Source: Niallia taxi (GTDB lineage Bacteria > Bacillota > Bacilli > Bacillales > Cytobacillaceae). From it: DNA of 64,000 nucleotides. The notes beneath the pieces were generated by a model. It saw only the letters and a list, made by a program, of their open reading frames with translations, was not told where the DNA came from and did no database searches. The DNA lies in the NCBI RefSeq assembly GCF_032818155.1, contig NZ_CP102589.1, positions 730,001-794,000 of the forward strand. Reading direction: 5' to 3'. How positions within the stretch are numbered: position 1 is the first letter of the stretch; every line of letters begins with the position of its first letter. Below, one piece after another: positions 8,128 to 16,840 of the stretch. Both the position numbers and the translations under genes were made by a program.

Positions 8128-8986
8128 AGATTATAAACAGAATGACAGTTTGCGGAAAAGCTTTTCAGAACTTGCGGTTAATATTTTTGGAATAAGCTTT
8201 GAAGACTGGTATGTAAAAGGCTTTTGGAATGAACGTTATATTCCCTATTCCTTTTGCGATAATGGAAAGGTCGTTGCGAATGTATCAGTTAATCTCGTTG
8301 ATTTAATTGTGGCAGGACAGCTAAAAAAGGCTGTGCAAATCGGTACGGTCATGACACATCCAGACTATAGAGACAGAGGGCTTTCACGCTTTCTTTTGGA
8401 AAAGGTACTTGCTGAATTCGAGAACGAAGTAGACCTGTTTTATCTTTTTGCCAATCATGAGGTGTTGGAGTTTTATCCTAAGTTTGGATTCAATAGAGTA
8501 GAGGAGGCAGAGTACTTTATTGAAATTGATAATGCAGGCGCGTTGCCTGTCGAGATGCGAAAGCTGGATGGCAAAGGCTTGGAAGATCTACAATTTATTC
8601 AGGATTTTGCAATAAAGCGTAAATCCTTGTCACAAGTCTTTTCAACAGAGCAAACGAGTGGGATTTTGCTTTTTTATTGTTTAAATGTATTTCATGACCA
8701 GATATACCTTTTAGAAGAGGAGAAAGTGATTATCATCTGTGAGAAGGATGGGAACAAGCTTCATCTGTATGATGTAATTGCAAGCTATGCTGTGGATATG
8801 GAAGAGCTCCTTGTGAAAATAACTGCTTTGGGAACGACAGAGGTTATCCTTCATTTTACTCCAGAGAATTTAAGTGGCTTATTAAGCAGGAAGGCTGTTG
8901 AAACGGAGGATGTACTTTTTGTGAAAGTGACTGGGGAAGGTATCTACCCAGAAGGTGTTAAGCATCCTGTTATGGCGAAAGCATAA
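8105..8986 (+). CDS. GNAT-family N-acetyltransferase
   Basis: A 293-residue protein. The acetyl-CoA-binding GNAT core lies in residues 1-140, with the pyrophosphate loop YRDRGLSRFLLEK (about 89-101) and the C-terminal strand FYPKFGFNRVEEAEYF. The remaining 150 residues form a second domain, as in two-domain Eis-like acetyltransferases. ATG 8105 has AAGGAGGAG upstream and lies inside the end of the phosphatase gene, so the two were probably co-expressed. The substrate is unknown. Confidence 0.82.
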   Translation: MQELFFVKDYKQNDSLRKSFSELAVNIFGISFEDWYVKGFWNERYIPYSFCDNGKVVANVSVNLVDLIVAGQLKKAVQIGTVMTHPDYRDRGLSRFLLEKVLAEFENEVDLFYLFANHEVLEFYPKFGFNRVEEAEYFIEIDNAGALPVEMRKLDGKGLEDLQFIQDFAIKRKSLSQVFSTEQTSGILLFYCLNVFHDQIYLLEEEKVIIICEKDGNKLHLYDVIASYAVDMEELLVKITALGTTEVILHFTPENLSGLLSRKAVETEDVLFVKVTGEGIYPEGVKHPVMAKA

Positions 8987-9051
8987 ATCTATTTTAATAT
9001 AATGAAATGTTAAAGATGTCTGGAAGATATAATGATAGAGGTGGTGCTGTA

Positions 9052-9744
9052 GTGGCAAAGGAAGGACTATCCTTAGAGAGAATTATCTTTATCGGCAGAA
9101 CTTTTAAAGAATACATGGATATGTTCTCATTAAAGCTAGACGATTTGAAGGGTAAAAAAATTTTAGATTGTCCTGCAGGTGCTTGTTCCTTTACAGCAGA
9201 AGGGGCAGTGCATGGTCTTAATATCATGGCGGCAGACATTGCCTACTATCATCAGAATCAAGACCTGTATGAAAAAGGACTTGAAGACATAAAGCATACT
9301 GTTGATTCCCTTGAAAAGGTCAAGGACCACTATGTTTGGAACTACTTTCAAGATATGTGCGGCTTGAAAGCAAGTCGAAAAGAGGCGCTGACTGCTTGTT
9401 ATAAGGACAGAGCAAATAATCCTGCAAGATATTTAGCGTGTACCTTGCCCTCACTACCATTTGCAGCAGAGGAATTTGATATTGTGCTGTCAGCTCACTT
9501 TTTATTTACCTATGCAGACAGGCTCGACAAGGATTTTCATTTTGCTGTAATTGACGAACTCCTCAGAGTCGCTAAAACAGAAATTCGCATCTTCCCGACA
9601 GTTGATTTAGATGGAAACAGATATGCATATTTAGATGAAGTGATTAGTCGCTTAGCAGCAAAGGGTCATAAAGCAGAAGAGCGGAAGGTTGGGTATGAAT
9701 TTCAGAGAAATGCTGATACGATGCTGAGAATTGTGAAGGTATGA
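9052..9744 (+). CDS. SAM-dependent methyltransferase-like protein
   Basis: A glycine-containing motif I (KILDCPAGACSF) and a later acidic strand motif (FDIVLSAHFLF) mark a class I Rossmann methyltransferase fold. The spacing between them is long because of a helical insertion (about residues 75-125) rich in Lys, Asp and Tyr. I favour GTG 9052, which follows GAGGTGG; an in-frame ATG at 9007 has no clear ribosome-binding site and would add 15 residues. The stop overlaps the start of the next acetyltransferase gene (ATGA). The substrate cannot be predicted. Confidence 0.72.
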   Translation: MAKEGLSLERIIFIGRTFKEYMDMFSLKLDDLKGKKILDCPAGACSFTAEGAVHGLNIMAADIAYYHQNQDLYEKGLEDIKHTVDSLEKVKDHYVWNYFQDMCGLKASRKEALTACYKDRANNPARYLACTLPSLPFAAEEFDIVLSAHFLFTYADRLDKDFHFAVIDELLRVAKTEIRIFPTVDLDGNRYAYLDEVISRLAAKGHKAEERKVGYEFQRNADTMLRIVKV

Positions 9745-10247
9745 GGCTTTTAAATAAGCGATTTAGAAGGGAATCCAGAAATAAGATGAAAGCTACTAAA
9801 ATGACAAAAGCATGGGCGGAGGAAATTCTCGACTGGAATTACGAGCCACCGTATGACTTTTACAACGATAATAATAAAGAAGAATCAATGAAGGAGCTGC
9901 TTGAAGCACCTTATTTTGCCGTTTTAAATGATAGTGGAAACTTGGCCGGCTTCTATTGCATTGGTTATGCTGCACAAGTTCCTTTAGGCTATCTTTTCGG
10001 CGCCTATCAGGAGGACTGCTTAGACATTGGTTTAGGCATGAAGCCTGAGCTGACTGGTAAAGGAAATGGTGGAAGCTTTATTCGGTTTGTTTTGGAGCAG
10101 GTTAAAGGGAGTAAGTCTATCCGATTAACGGTTGCTGATTTTAATGAGCGGGCTATTACTCTTTATGAAAGGGCTGGCTTCAAGAAGACATATATGTTTG
10201 CTGGCGAAGAGATGAGTTTTTTTGTTATGGAAAAAAGGTCACTCTAG
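9741..10247 (+). CDS. GNAT-family N-acetyltransferase
   Basis: Residues 18 onward form a GNAT fold. The acetyl-CoA loop is LTGKGNGGSFIRFVLE, and the C-terminal region NERAITLYERAGFKKTYMF is typical of the RimI-like branch. ATG 9741 overlaps the methyltransferase stop (ATGA) and follows GTGAAGG. A second ATG at 9786 matches where most relatives begin, so the first 15 basic residues may not be translated. Probably the last gene of the phosphatase-acetyltransferase-methyltransferase transcript. The substrate is unknown. Confidence 0.82.
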   Translation: MRLLNKRFRRESRNKMKATKMTKAWAEEILDWNYEPPYDFYNDNNKEESMKELLEAPYFAVLNDSGNLAGFYCIGYAAQVPLGYLFGAYQEDCLDIGLGMKPELTGKGNGGSFIRFVLEQVKGSKSIRLTVADFNERAITLYERAGFKKTYMFAGEEMSFFVMEKRSL

Positions 10248-10462
10248 CTCATTACTGCGTTAAAGGAAACCGATTATAACAGCCGAATCCAATAAAACTG
10301 CGTATCTATTTTTGTTTTTTGCTTTCTTCTATTCTTAATGAAGCTAATAAAACCTTATAGTAATTATCCATATAAACCCAATAACAAACTAGTAAAATAG
10401 AAAAAATTGGAACAAACGCCTGCTCTTCTGATAAAATACAGGTATTGTAGCAGAGGAGGATC

Positions 10463-11218
10463 ATGATGGAAACCGTTCAAGGTAAACGAAGAAGGGCTTT
10501 CTTGCTTAGTGATATTGCTGGTGCCGGTTTTTTAGTTGTTGTTTATATGGGGATAATCCTATTTTTGGACAGAAACATGTATGCGTTTACTACTAATTTA
10601 GCCTATTGGGTTGTTTTTTGGTGCTGTGGGGTACTCTGTTCCTTGTTGGTTGGTCAGATTATTTCCAGCCGTCCGAGCTGGAAGCTGCCTGTATATATAG
10701 TTGTTTTCGGTGTGTTTTTTCTGCTTCTTCAGCAAACACATTCCATTGCTCTTGCAGGGTTGTATGGTGCGATTTGTACCCTGCTCCTTTATTTTGGGAA
10801 ATACCTGGCTAAAAACATCAAGATTTTTAAAGTAAGCTTTTGTGTTATTCCGCTGCTTTTTCTGCTTTTTCTATTCCTTCTTCCAGACACAACAGTAAAA
10901 AAAGAATGGAATGAAGTTGTTGGCCAAAATTCCTATTCTGCTTACTTTTTATATTTTAATGGGGAAAAGGAAATACCAGTTGAAGCAAAGGCAGGGGAGG
11001 AATTGCTTGTGAAAGTACAGGTGCAAAATGAAAATGGCGGTGGATACAGCTATTATATTGTTGATGGTCAAAACAGAACCCTTTCACAATTAAAGGAAGA
11101 AAGTAGGGAGCTGAAGCTTCATATCAAGAAGACTGGAACATACACAATTGTATTGAAAGGAAACGGCTTGCGTGGCGGTTTTGATGTAGAATGGCAGCAG
11201 CGCCAGCAAGAAACATAA
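10463..11218 (+). CDS. membrane protein of unknown function
   Basis: A 251-residue protein with five predicted membrane helices in the first 145 residues (about 20-40, 50-70, 80-95, 98-115, 122-140). A hydrophilic domain of about 105 residues follows, predicted outside, rich in Glu, Lys and Tyr and of beta-sandwich character. The start follows AGAGGAGG. The stop overlaps the phosphoesterase start by one base (TAATG), which argues for coupled expression of the two. I do not recognise the family. Confidence 0.75.
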   Translation: MMETVQGKRRRAFLLSDIAGAGFLVVVYMGIILFLDRNMYAFTTNLAYWVVFWCCGVLCSLLVGQIISSRPSWKLPVYIVVFGVFFLLLQQTHSIALAGLYGAICTLLLYFGKYLAKNIKIFKVSFCVIPLLFLLFLFLLPDTTVKKEWNEVVGQNSYSAYFLYFNGEKEIPVEAKAGEELLVKVQVQNENGGGYSYYIVDGQNRTLSQLKEESRELKLHIKKTGTYTIVLKGNGLRGGFDVEWQQRQQET

Positions 11219-12051
11219 TGAAAAAAAAGATACTGTTAATCATAACTCTTTTTCTTCTTTGCGCCGTTGTTTTTTCCTATTTTCAAAATAACCGGCTTTC
11301 CATAAGCAGATTTACTATTACATCACAAGAAATAACTGGTGATGGCTTAAAAATTATTCAATTATCTGATTTGCATAGTAAGGAATTCGGTGAAAATCAG
11401 CATCGTCTAGTTTCTAAAGTGCAAGCATTACGTCCTGATATCATTGCCTTTACAGGTGATATTATTGATAAGGATAAATATGATGAAAAGACAGTACTTT
11501 CCTTGCTGAAGCAGCTTAAGGAAATAGCACCAACCTATTATGTCACAGGTAATCATGAATATTGGTCAGGGAAATATGACCAATTGGAGAAGGTTATCAA
11601 GTCAACTGATGTTACCATTTTGCATAATCAGAGGGAGAAGCTCCACTTGAATGGAACAACGTTTCTCCTCGCAGGTATTGATGACCCAGCAATTAGCAGT
11701 GAAGCAAGTGCAGTAACTGTTGAGACAGAGCTGGGAAAAACCTTAGAGGGTGTGAACGATCAAGAATTTGTCGTGCTGCTGTCACACCGGCCTGAGCTTT
11801 TTTCCATCTATGCTAAACATAATATTGATCTCGTTCTTTCAGGACATGCTCATGGCGGCCAGGTCAGAATCCCATTTGTAGGCGGATTGGTTGCACCTGA
11901 CCAAGGCTTTTTACCAAAGTATACAGCAGGTAAATATGAACAAGACGGTACAGCAATGATTGTCAATCGCGGACTTGGGAACAGTATTATTCCACAAAGG
12001 GTGTTCAATACTCCAGAAATTGTTGAGATTACTATCAAAGGCAAAAAATAG
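11218..12051 (+). CDS. membrane-anchored metallophosphoesterase (YkuE/YaeI-like)
   Basis: The calcineurin-like phosphoesterase signatures are all present: LSDLHS (DxH), FTGDIIDKD (GDxxD), TGNHEYW (GNHE), LSHRPELF and SGHAHGGQVRIP (GHxHGGQ). Together they bind a di-metal centre. One N-terminal helix (residues 4-22) anchors the enzyme with the catalytic domain outside. Relatives hydrolyse phosphodiesters in lipids such as UDP-diacylglucosamine or lipid-linked polymers. The start is taken at 11218, overlapping the upstream stop; the longer open frame only adds residues shared with the previous gene. Confidence 0.87.
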   Translation: MKKKILLIITLFLLCAVVFSYFQNNRLSISRFTITSQEITGDGLKIIQLSDLHSKEFGENQHRLVSKVQALRPDIIAFTGDIIDKDKYDEKTVLSLLKQLKEIAPTYYVTGNHEYWSGKYDQLEKVIKSTDVTILHNQREKLHLNGTTFLLAGIDDPAISSEASAVTVETELGKTLEGVNDQEFVVLLSHRPELFSIYAKHNIDLVLSGHAHGGQVRIPFVGGLVAPDQGFLPKYTAGKYEQDGTAMIVNRGLGNSIIPQRVFNTPEIVEITIKGKK

Positions 12052-12056
12052 ACAGA

Positions 12057-12085
12057 AGGATGCGGACAGCCGCATTCTTTTTTTT
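12057..12085 (+). terminator. terminator of the membrane protein/phosphoesterase pair
   Basis: 9-bp stem AGGATGCGG/CCGCATTCT (one G-T pair) with an ACAG loop, followed by a run of T, 5 bp after the stop codon. Confidence 0.85.
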
Positions 12086-12181
12086 ATGACGTTGACATTT
12101 TAATAACAATTACATAAAATAAAAACAAACAAATTTAATTTTTGTTTATAAAAATACAAACTTTTAATCGGAGTGTTTGTT

Positions 12182-12934
12182 ATGAATGATGATATTTTTA
12201 GTAATGCATCACTTGAGGAATTGAAAAAAGGCTATAAAGAGGATACGGATGCCTTTGTGTGCCTTTTATGTGGTGAAGTAATTGAAAAGGGGATTATTTA
12301 TCCTTATCAAGAGATGTTATACGAGGCAGAAAGATATATGAAGCTTCATATTGAAAGAAGTCATCAATCTGTTTTTGACTATTTAATCGGTCTTGATAAG
12401 AAAATTACAGGATTAACCGAGCATCAAAGCAATTTGTTGGGTTTGTTTTATCAAGGGAAAAGCGATGCGGAGGTACAGAAGGAGCTGGAAATTGGCAGTG
12501 CCTCGACGATTCGTCATCATCGGTTTGTGTTGAAGGAAAAGGAAAGACAGGCAAAAACCTTTCTTGCTTTAATGGAGCTGTTAAAGGAAAAGGATAATCA
12601 TGCACCAAGCTTCATACCAGTCCACAAGACGGCAAAAATGGTAGATGACCGTTATAACATTACAGAGGAAGAGCAGCAAAAAACAGTCGGCAAGTATTTT
12701 GAGGACCTGCAGGAAGCAAAGCTGAAAAAATTTCCGCTAAAGGAAAAGCAACGCCTTATTATTTTGAGAGAAATCATTAAGCATATAGACAATGACAAGA
12801 CTTACAGCGAAAAAGCATTAAATGACATATTGATACCAATTTATGAAGATTATGTTCTAATTCGCAGATTATTAATTGAGTACGGTTTTATCGACAGAAA
12901 AGATGACGGAAGCGAGTATTGGGTTAAAAAATAA
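12182..12934 (+). CDS. DUF2087-family regulator with zinc-finger-like and LuxR-like segments
   Basis: Three parts are visible. Residues about 25-60 hold a CxxC...HxxxxH arrangement (CLLCGE, then LHIERSH) like a small zinc finger. Residues 74-115 resemble a LuxR/sigma-4 helix-turn-helix (LTEHQSNLLGLFYQGKSD, STIRHHRFVLKEKE). Residues 170-250 form the DUF2087 domain (FPLKEKQRLIILREI, RRLLIEYGFIDR, YWVKK). It is probably a transcription regulator; its ligand is unknown. ATG 12182 follows CGGAGTG; an in-frame GTG at 12173 lies within that site. It is followed 17 bp later by a GIY-YIG gene. Confidence 0.8.
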   Translation: MNDDIFSNASLEELKKGYKEDTDAFVCLLCGEVIEKGIIYPYQEMLYEAERYMKLHIERSHQSVFDYLIGLDKKITGLTEHQSNLLGLFYQGKSDAEVQKELEIGSASTIRHHRFVLKEKERQAKTFLALMELLKEKDNHAPSFIPVHKTAKMVDDRYNITEEEQQKTVGKYFEDLQEAKLKKFPLKEKQRLIILREIIKHIDNDKTYSEKALNDILIPIYEDYVLIRRLLIEYGFIDRKDDGSEYWVKK

Positions 12935-12951
12935 ACAAGTAGGTGAAATAA

Positions 12952-13293
12952 ATGGACAGAAAAAAAGAATTAAAGCAGCTTTATAAGGAAACGCCGATCG
13001 AGGCAGGTATTTACCTTATTAAAAATAATGACAATGACAAGCTGTTTGTCGGAAGCACACGAAATCTCAAAACATTAAACGGTGTGAAATTCAGCTTGGA
13101 AAACGGTGGGCATATGAACAAAAAGCTCGTTGCAGAGTGGAAGCAGTTCGGAAAGGATACATTTACTTTTGAGGTATTGGAAGTCTTAAAGAAAAAGGAC
13201 GATCCGTATTTTAATGAAAAAGAGGAATTAGGCAAGCTTGAGGAAAAGTGGCTCGAGAAGCTGCAGCCATTTGGTGAACGAGGCTATAATTAA
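12952..13293 (+). CDS. GIY-YIG nuclease family protein
   Basis: A 113-residue single-domain protein. GIYLIKN (residues 18-24) and LFVGSTRN (31-38) match the GIY and YIG strands and the conserved Arg, and EEKWLEKLQPFGERGYN at the end matches the family's closing helix with its catalytic Glu and final Asn. The second motif has Phe-Val-Gly in place of Tyr-Ile-Gly, so whether it still cuts DNA is uncertain. It is probably co-transcribed with the DUF2087 gene. Repeat copy B begins one base after its stop codon. Confidence 0.78.
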   Translation: MDRKKELKQLYKETPIEAGIYLIKNNDNDKLFVGSTRNLKTLNGVKFSLENGGHMNKKLVAEWKQFGKDTFTFEVLEVLKKKDDPYFNEKEELGKLEEKWLEKLQPFGERGYN

Positions 13294-13294
13294 G

Positions 13295-13648
13295 AAGTGG
13301 CTGGGACAAAACAAAAGATAACCTTTCTAAACAAGAATAATAAAATTACATCTAAATTTGAAAAATGAAGCACGACTAAATTGAATATGGGTTTAAAATC
13401 AGTTCGTTTCATTGCGCTACAGCCACTCGCTTTCCGCGGCGAGGAAGCTGAGCCTCCTCGTCTACGCCTGCGGGGTCTCAGCCTTTCCTCTATTTCCCGC
13501 AGGAGTCGAGTGTCCTCCGCTCCATTCCACTAAGATTTCTAATCATTGTGTCAAAACTAAAAAACACGAAAATCTGAACTATTTAATCATTTGTTGACTA
13601 AGTAGTTCGCATTTTAAGTAGATTCGCATACTTTTGTCCAAGCCTCTT
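13295..13648 (+). repeat. ~350-bp MITE-like dispersed repeat, copy B
   Basis: Same architecture as copy A. The left end reads AAGTGGCTGGGACAAAAC and the right end TTTTGTCCAAGCCTCTT, which are inverted repeats of each other with few mismatches. The GC-rich core lies around 13425-13480. The internal hairpin near 13573-13605 (GAACTATTTAATCA against TGACTAAGTAGTTC) has base changes relative to copy A that keep pairing through G-T pairs. Confidence 0.75.
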
Positions 13649-14012
13649 TTTTATTTTGTGAAAGTATATAGGGTGTCACTTTAGGAGTTATTTTTCATTT
13701 AGTTTAGGTGTTGATTTGCACTAAAAACGCTTTAATATTGCTATGTCTTGTTTAACTAACACTTCCTTTAACGCAATAAGAAAAATGACCGCCGAAGCAA
13801 TCATTTCTTTAACTCATGCATCCATTACTTTAATATGCACATTGCACTTTTTTAAAACTTTCATTTTTCTACTCAGAGAAAGCTTAAAAAAATTCATATA
13901 AGAAGCATGCCTATACTGTATTGTATTTCCCTTTTAACAAATTATAGGGATTATGCAGCAGCCCCTCAGTCCTTTATTTTAACTATGTTGGCTTAATATT
14001 TCGGGTAATATA
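13649..14012. other. intergenic region without a recognisable gene
   Basis: AT-rich sequence between repeat copy B and the orphan gene. A short imperfect inverted repeat (AAATGACCGCCGAAGCAATCATTT, 13783-13806) is the only structure noticed. No start codon with a ribosome-binding site opens a convincing frame. Confidence 0.5.
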
Positions 14013-14597
14013 TTAGTCTTTTAGTAAAAAATCTTTCTTGATTTTTTCAATATTCCTACTGGTTATTTCTGCAATATATTTCAATAGGCCATCATAATTT
14101 TCAACATTATTGAGTTTTTTGAATTTCTCTACATGTCCCTCAAAACTTCTAAAATATTCACTTTGATAATTTGGGTTGTTATAAATTTTAATAAATTCAA
14201 GATAATCTTTTGTAGACATCTTATTTTTAATTTGAATAAGAATATCATTCCAATTATTAATTCTTTTTTTATGTATAGGCTTTTTTACGCCAATTCCCCT
14301 TTTTTCCTCATTTTTTATCTGTTGGATAAATTGTTCAATTTCATCTATATATTGAAAAAGTTCATTCCTATTTTGATTATCCAATTCCGTTAGTATTTTA
14401 GTTTTATAATGTAAATAACTATTATGCCTTGGATGCAATTTGTCGTCTGTTTTGGATTCTTTTTTCCACTTTTTTGCTGCTCCTCCAATACTACCTACAA
14501 CACCTATAATTGCCCCAATCTCTTTTTTGTTGTCTTTAACGAATTTCCCTGTTTTTTTAACACCTTCAATAACTGGTCCAATTGGTATCTTAGACAT
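14013..14597 (-). CDS. orphan AT-rich hypothetical protein
   Basis: 194 residues from an ATG at 14597 that follows AAGGGGG; the open frame extends 11 codons further upstream. Near the N-terminus is a short glycine-rich hydrophobic stretch (IGAIIGVVGSIGGAA, about 26-40) flanked by lysines, as in membrane-inserting or holin-like peptides. The rest is a charged helical region with many Lys, Asn and Ile. Base composition is poorer in GC than the neighbours, and there are large non-coding flanks on both sides, which suggests an acquired gene. I do not recognise the family. Confidence 0.6.
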   Translation of the reverse strand: MSKIPIGPVIEGVKKTGKFVKDNKKEIGAIIGVVGSIGGAAKKWKKESKTDDKLHPRHNSYLHYKTKILTELDNQNRNELFQYIDEIEQFIQQIKNEEKRGIGVKKPIHKKRINNWNDILIQIKNKMSTKDYLEFIKIYNNPNYQSEYFRSFEGHVEKFKKLNNVENYDGLLKYIAEITSRNIEKIKKDFLLKD

Positions 14598-15179
14598 AAT
14601 TGTCCCCCTTAAGTTAGTTAACAAAAGCATTGCGAAATAATAGGTTTTTTGATGACATATTCATCAACTATTATGGGTATCTACTCATGGATATTCGACG
14701 GTAGAAAGAGCATTTCCTTCTAAAAATAACCTGCCATGTTAGTTCCAAAAGAACTTAATAAACTTTTTCCTTTAATTACTTTAGTTATTACAGGGATTTT
14801 GCCAACTTAATGGTTTTTTTATATCCACTCAGTAAATAAGACTAGGATAACCTATTCTTGGTAATAGTTGTGTAACGTGCTCTTAGAAATAAACAAGAAT
14901 GATTAAGAAGTTTTCACAGAACAAAATGAAAAAAGGCATTTAAATGGTATTTTTCATTTTGCTAGTTTTTATTATTTTTCAAGTATTAGCTAGAAAGTAA
15001 AACTGGACTGTACAGCTTAAAATATGGTGTGAAAAATATAAAATCAGCTTACCAGTTTTATATATTGTATGTATTGGCATCTATATTGTAATTAGTGTCT
15101 TTATTTAGATTCCTGTAAGGAAGGGAAAAGCGGAAAAAGGCAGAATCAAATAAGAGAGATAAAAAAAGGAGTGACAGGA
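14598..15179. other. long AT-rich gap upstream of dinB-like gene
   Basis: Nothing convincing between 14598 and 14940. From 14944 there is a small membrane-protein frame with an internal stop (separate entry). The last 70 bp hold the ribosome-binding site AAAAAAGGAG of the DinB-family gene. Confidence 0.5.
14944..15108 (+). pseudogene. small two-helix membrane protein gene with internal stop
   Basis: ATG 14944, preceded by AAAAAAGG, opens a frame reading MVFFILLVFIIFQVLARK and then TAA at 14998-15000. The same frame continues for 35 more codons as hydrophobic sequence (LPVLYIVCIGIYIVIS) before TAG at 15106. Two membrane helices on either side of a single nonsense codon look like a decayed gene of about 53 residues. 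A chance AT-rich frame remains possible. Confidence 0.35.
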
Positions 15180-15695
15180 ATGAAACCAGCAATTACCGAA
15201 TATCCAGAGCACTATCGAAATTACGTTAACTTAGTGCCAGAAGGAGACATTATTCAAATTATAGAAAGTCAGCTTGAGGATACAAAGAGTCTGCTCGCAG
15301 GCATAACAAAGGAGCAGGCTGACTTTAGATATGCGGAAGGGAAATGGAGTGTTTTAGAGGTTGTCGGTCATGTGATGGATACGGAAAGAATTATGAATTA
15401 CCGCATTTTACGAATGGCAAGAGGCGACCAAACACCCCTTTCCGGGTATGATGATGAAAGGTATGTGGAAGCGTCCTTCTTTTCAAGCAGAACAATTGCA
15501 GATCTTTTGGCAGAATGGACGATTGTGAGAGCAGCTACTGTTGCCTTGCTGAAAGGTTTGCCAAAGGATGCTTGGGAAAGAACAGGATTTGCTAATAATG
15601 GTGAGTTTACCGTCAACTCTATCGCCTATATTATTGCAGGTCATGAGCGCCATCATGCTGGGCTGTTGAAGTCGAGATATTTGCTTGAAGCTTAA
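15180..15695 (+). CDS. DinB-family protein
   Basis: A four-helix-bundle protein of the DinB/YfiT type, with the usual three-histidine metal site: VGHVMD (His about 63) and GHERHHAGLL near the end. Family members include bacillithiol-dependent transferases and many proteins of unknown activity. The start is set at ATG 15180 after AAAAAGGAG; an in-frame GTG 9 bp upstream overlaps that site. Monocistronic, with its own terminator. Confidence 0.87.
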   Translation: MKPAITEYPEHYRNYVNLVPEGDIIQIIESQLEDTKSLLAGITKEQADFRYAEGKWSVLEVVGHVMDTERIMNYRILRMARGDQTPLSGYDDERYVEASFFSSRTIADLLAEWTIVRAATVALLKGLPKDAWERTGFANNGEFTVNSIAYIIAGHERHHAGLLKSRYLLEA

Positions 15696-15715
15696 TAAAG
15701 GTTTATTGCAACAGC

Positions 15716-15747
15716 AAAGGGACTGGAGTCAATTCAGTCCCTTTTTT
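15716..15747 (+). terminator. terminator of the DinB-family gene
   Basis: 10-bp stem AAAGGGACTG/CAGTCCCTTT with a 9-nt loop, running into T6, 20 bp after the stop codon. Confidence 0.82.
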
Positions 15748-15850
15748 AAACCTAAATCGAAACTCCCGATGATTACCATAGATATATTCCGCTTTTGTGA
15801 AGGATGTGGACATAATAAAATAAAGGGAGCAAGAAAAGGAGGTTTTTAAT

Positions 15851-16816
15851 ATGAAGGCATTATGCTTTATGGAATTTGGCCCGAAGGAAGTGTTAAAGCT
15901 GATGGAGGTGCCAGATCCAATCATCCATGAGCAGGAGGTAATCGTTCGAACAAAAGCAATTGGCGTAAATTATGCAGATATATACAGAAGGAAGGGCAAT
16001 TATCATCTTGAAGGAGAGCCGCCTTACATTCTTGGTTATGAAGGGGCAGGAATTGTAGAAGCAATTGGTGCTGGTGTGAAGGATATTAACATCGGTGACC
16101 GCATTGCTTTTGCAGATGTTCCTTACGCAAATGCTGAATTAGTGGCAGTCCCTATCGATAAAGCGATTCCTGTTCCTAATGATATTACTTTTGAACAAGC
16201 GGCAGCAGTTTTACTCCAAGGGTTAACAGCCGGGTATTTGACTGCAGACAGCTTTAATGTGAAACAGGGAGACTTCGTGGTTGTTCATTCAGCCGCTGGC
16301 GGTGTTGGGCAGCTGCTTGTGCAAATGGCGAAGCTGAAAGGCGCGGTAGTTATTGCGATTGCTTCGACATCAGAGAAGGTGGCGGCAGCAAAAAAAGCAG
16401 GAGCAGACCATACACTTACATATGATGGAGACTGGGTTGCTTCAGTTAAGAAGCTGACAGACAATAAAGGTGCAGATGTTGTTTATGATGCTGTTGGGGC
16501 AACGTTAATGCAGAGCTTTGAAGCAACAAAAACTGGCGGGACGGTCGTATTTTATGGGATGGCTGGAGGAGATCCGCCATTGATTGATCCGCGTATGCTC
16601 ATGGATACAAGCAAAACGCTAACAGGAGGAGATTTATGGAATGTCCTCCAAACTAGAGCAGATAGAATCAGCCGTTCTGGCGAGCTGTTTCAGCTAATGG
16701 CAGCAAATCGGCTCCTGCTCCCGCCGATAACCACTTTTCCGTTAAGCGAAGGACAAGCTGCTCATGGTTTATTGGAAAGCAGAAAAAACATCGGAAAAAT
16801 AATCCTCCTGCCTTAA
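15851..16816 (+). CDS. NADPH:quinone reductase (zeta-crystallin-like MDR family)
   Basis: Medium-chain dehydrogenase/reductase without the structural-zinc cysteines. It has the GroES-like N-terminal domain (GVNYADIYRRKGNY, GYEGAGIVE) and a Rossmann domain with AAGGVGQLLVQMAK (about residues 148-161), the NADPH loop of quinone oxidoreductases. GADVVYDAVG and the ending ESRKNIGKIIL are family-typical. At 321 residues it is complete. ATG follows AAAAGGAGG. It is convergent with the next acetyltransferase gene. The physiological substrate is unknown. Confidence 0.88.
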   Translation: MKALCFMEFGPKEVLKLMEVPDPIIHEQEVIVRTKAIGVNYADIYRRKGNYHLEGEPPYILGYEGAGIVEAIGAGVKDINIGDRIAFADVPYANAELVAVPIDKAIPVPNDITFEQAAAVLLQGLTAGYLTADSFNVKQGDFVVVHSAAGGVGQLLVQMAKLKGAVVIAIASTSEKVAAAKKAGADHTLTYDGDWVASVKKLTDNKGADVVYDAVGATLMQSFEATKTGGTVVFYGMAGGDPPLIDPRMLMDTSKTLTGGDLWNVLQTRADRISRSGELFQLMAANRLLLPPITTFPLSEGQAAHGLLESRKNIGKIILLP

Positions 16817-16832
16817 TGGCTGGAGGATTATT
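16798..16832 (-). terminator. shared terminator hairpin between convergent genes
   Basis: AATAATCCTCC-GCC pairs with GGC-GGAGGATTATT around a TTAAT loop with one T-T mismatch. The T-rich side appears on the minus strand, so it mainly serves the acetyltransferase gene. The hairpin includes the end of the quinone reductase gene. Confidence 0.6.
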
Positions 16833-16840
16833 AGTAGTTA

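Noticed and set aside
13783..13806. Possible terminator hairpin (AAATGACCGC with its partner)
   Set aside because: Two mismatches in the stem and no adjacent gene end.
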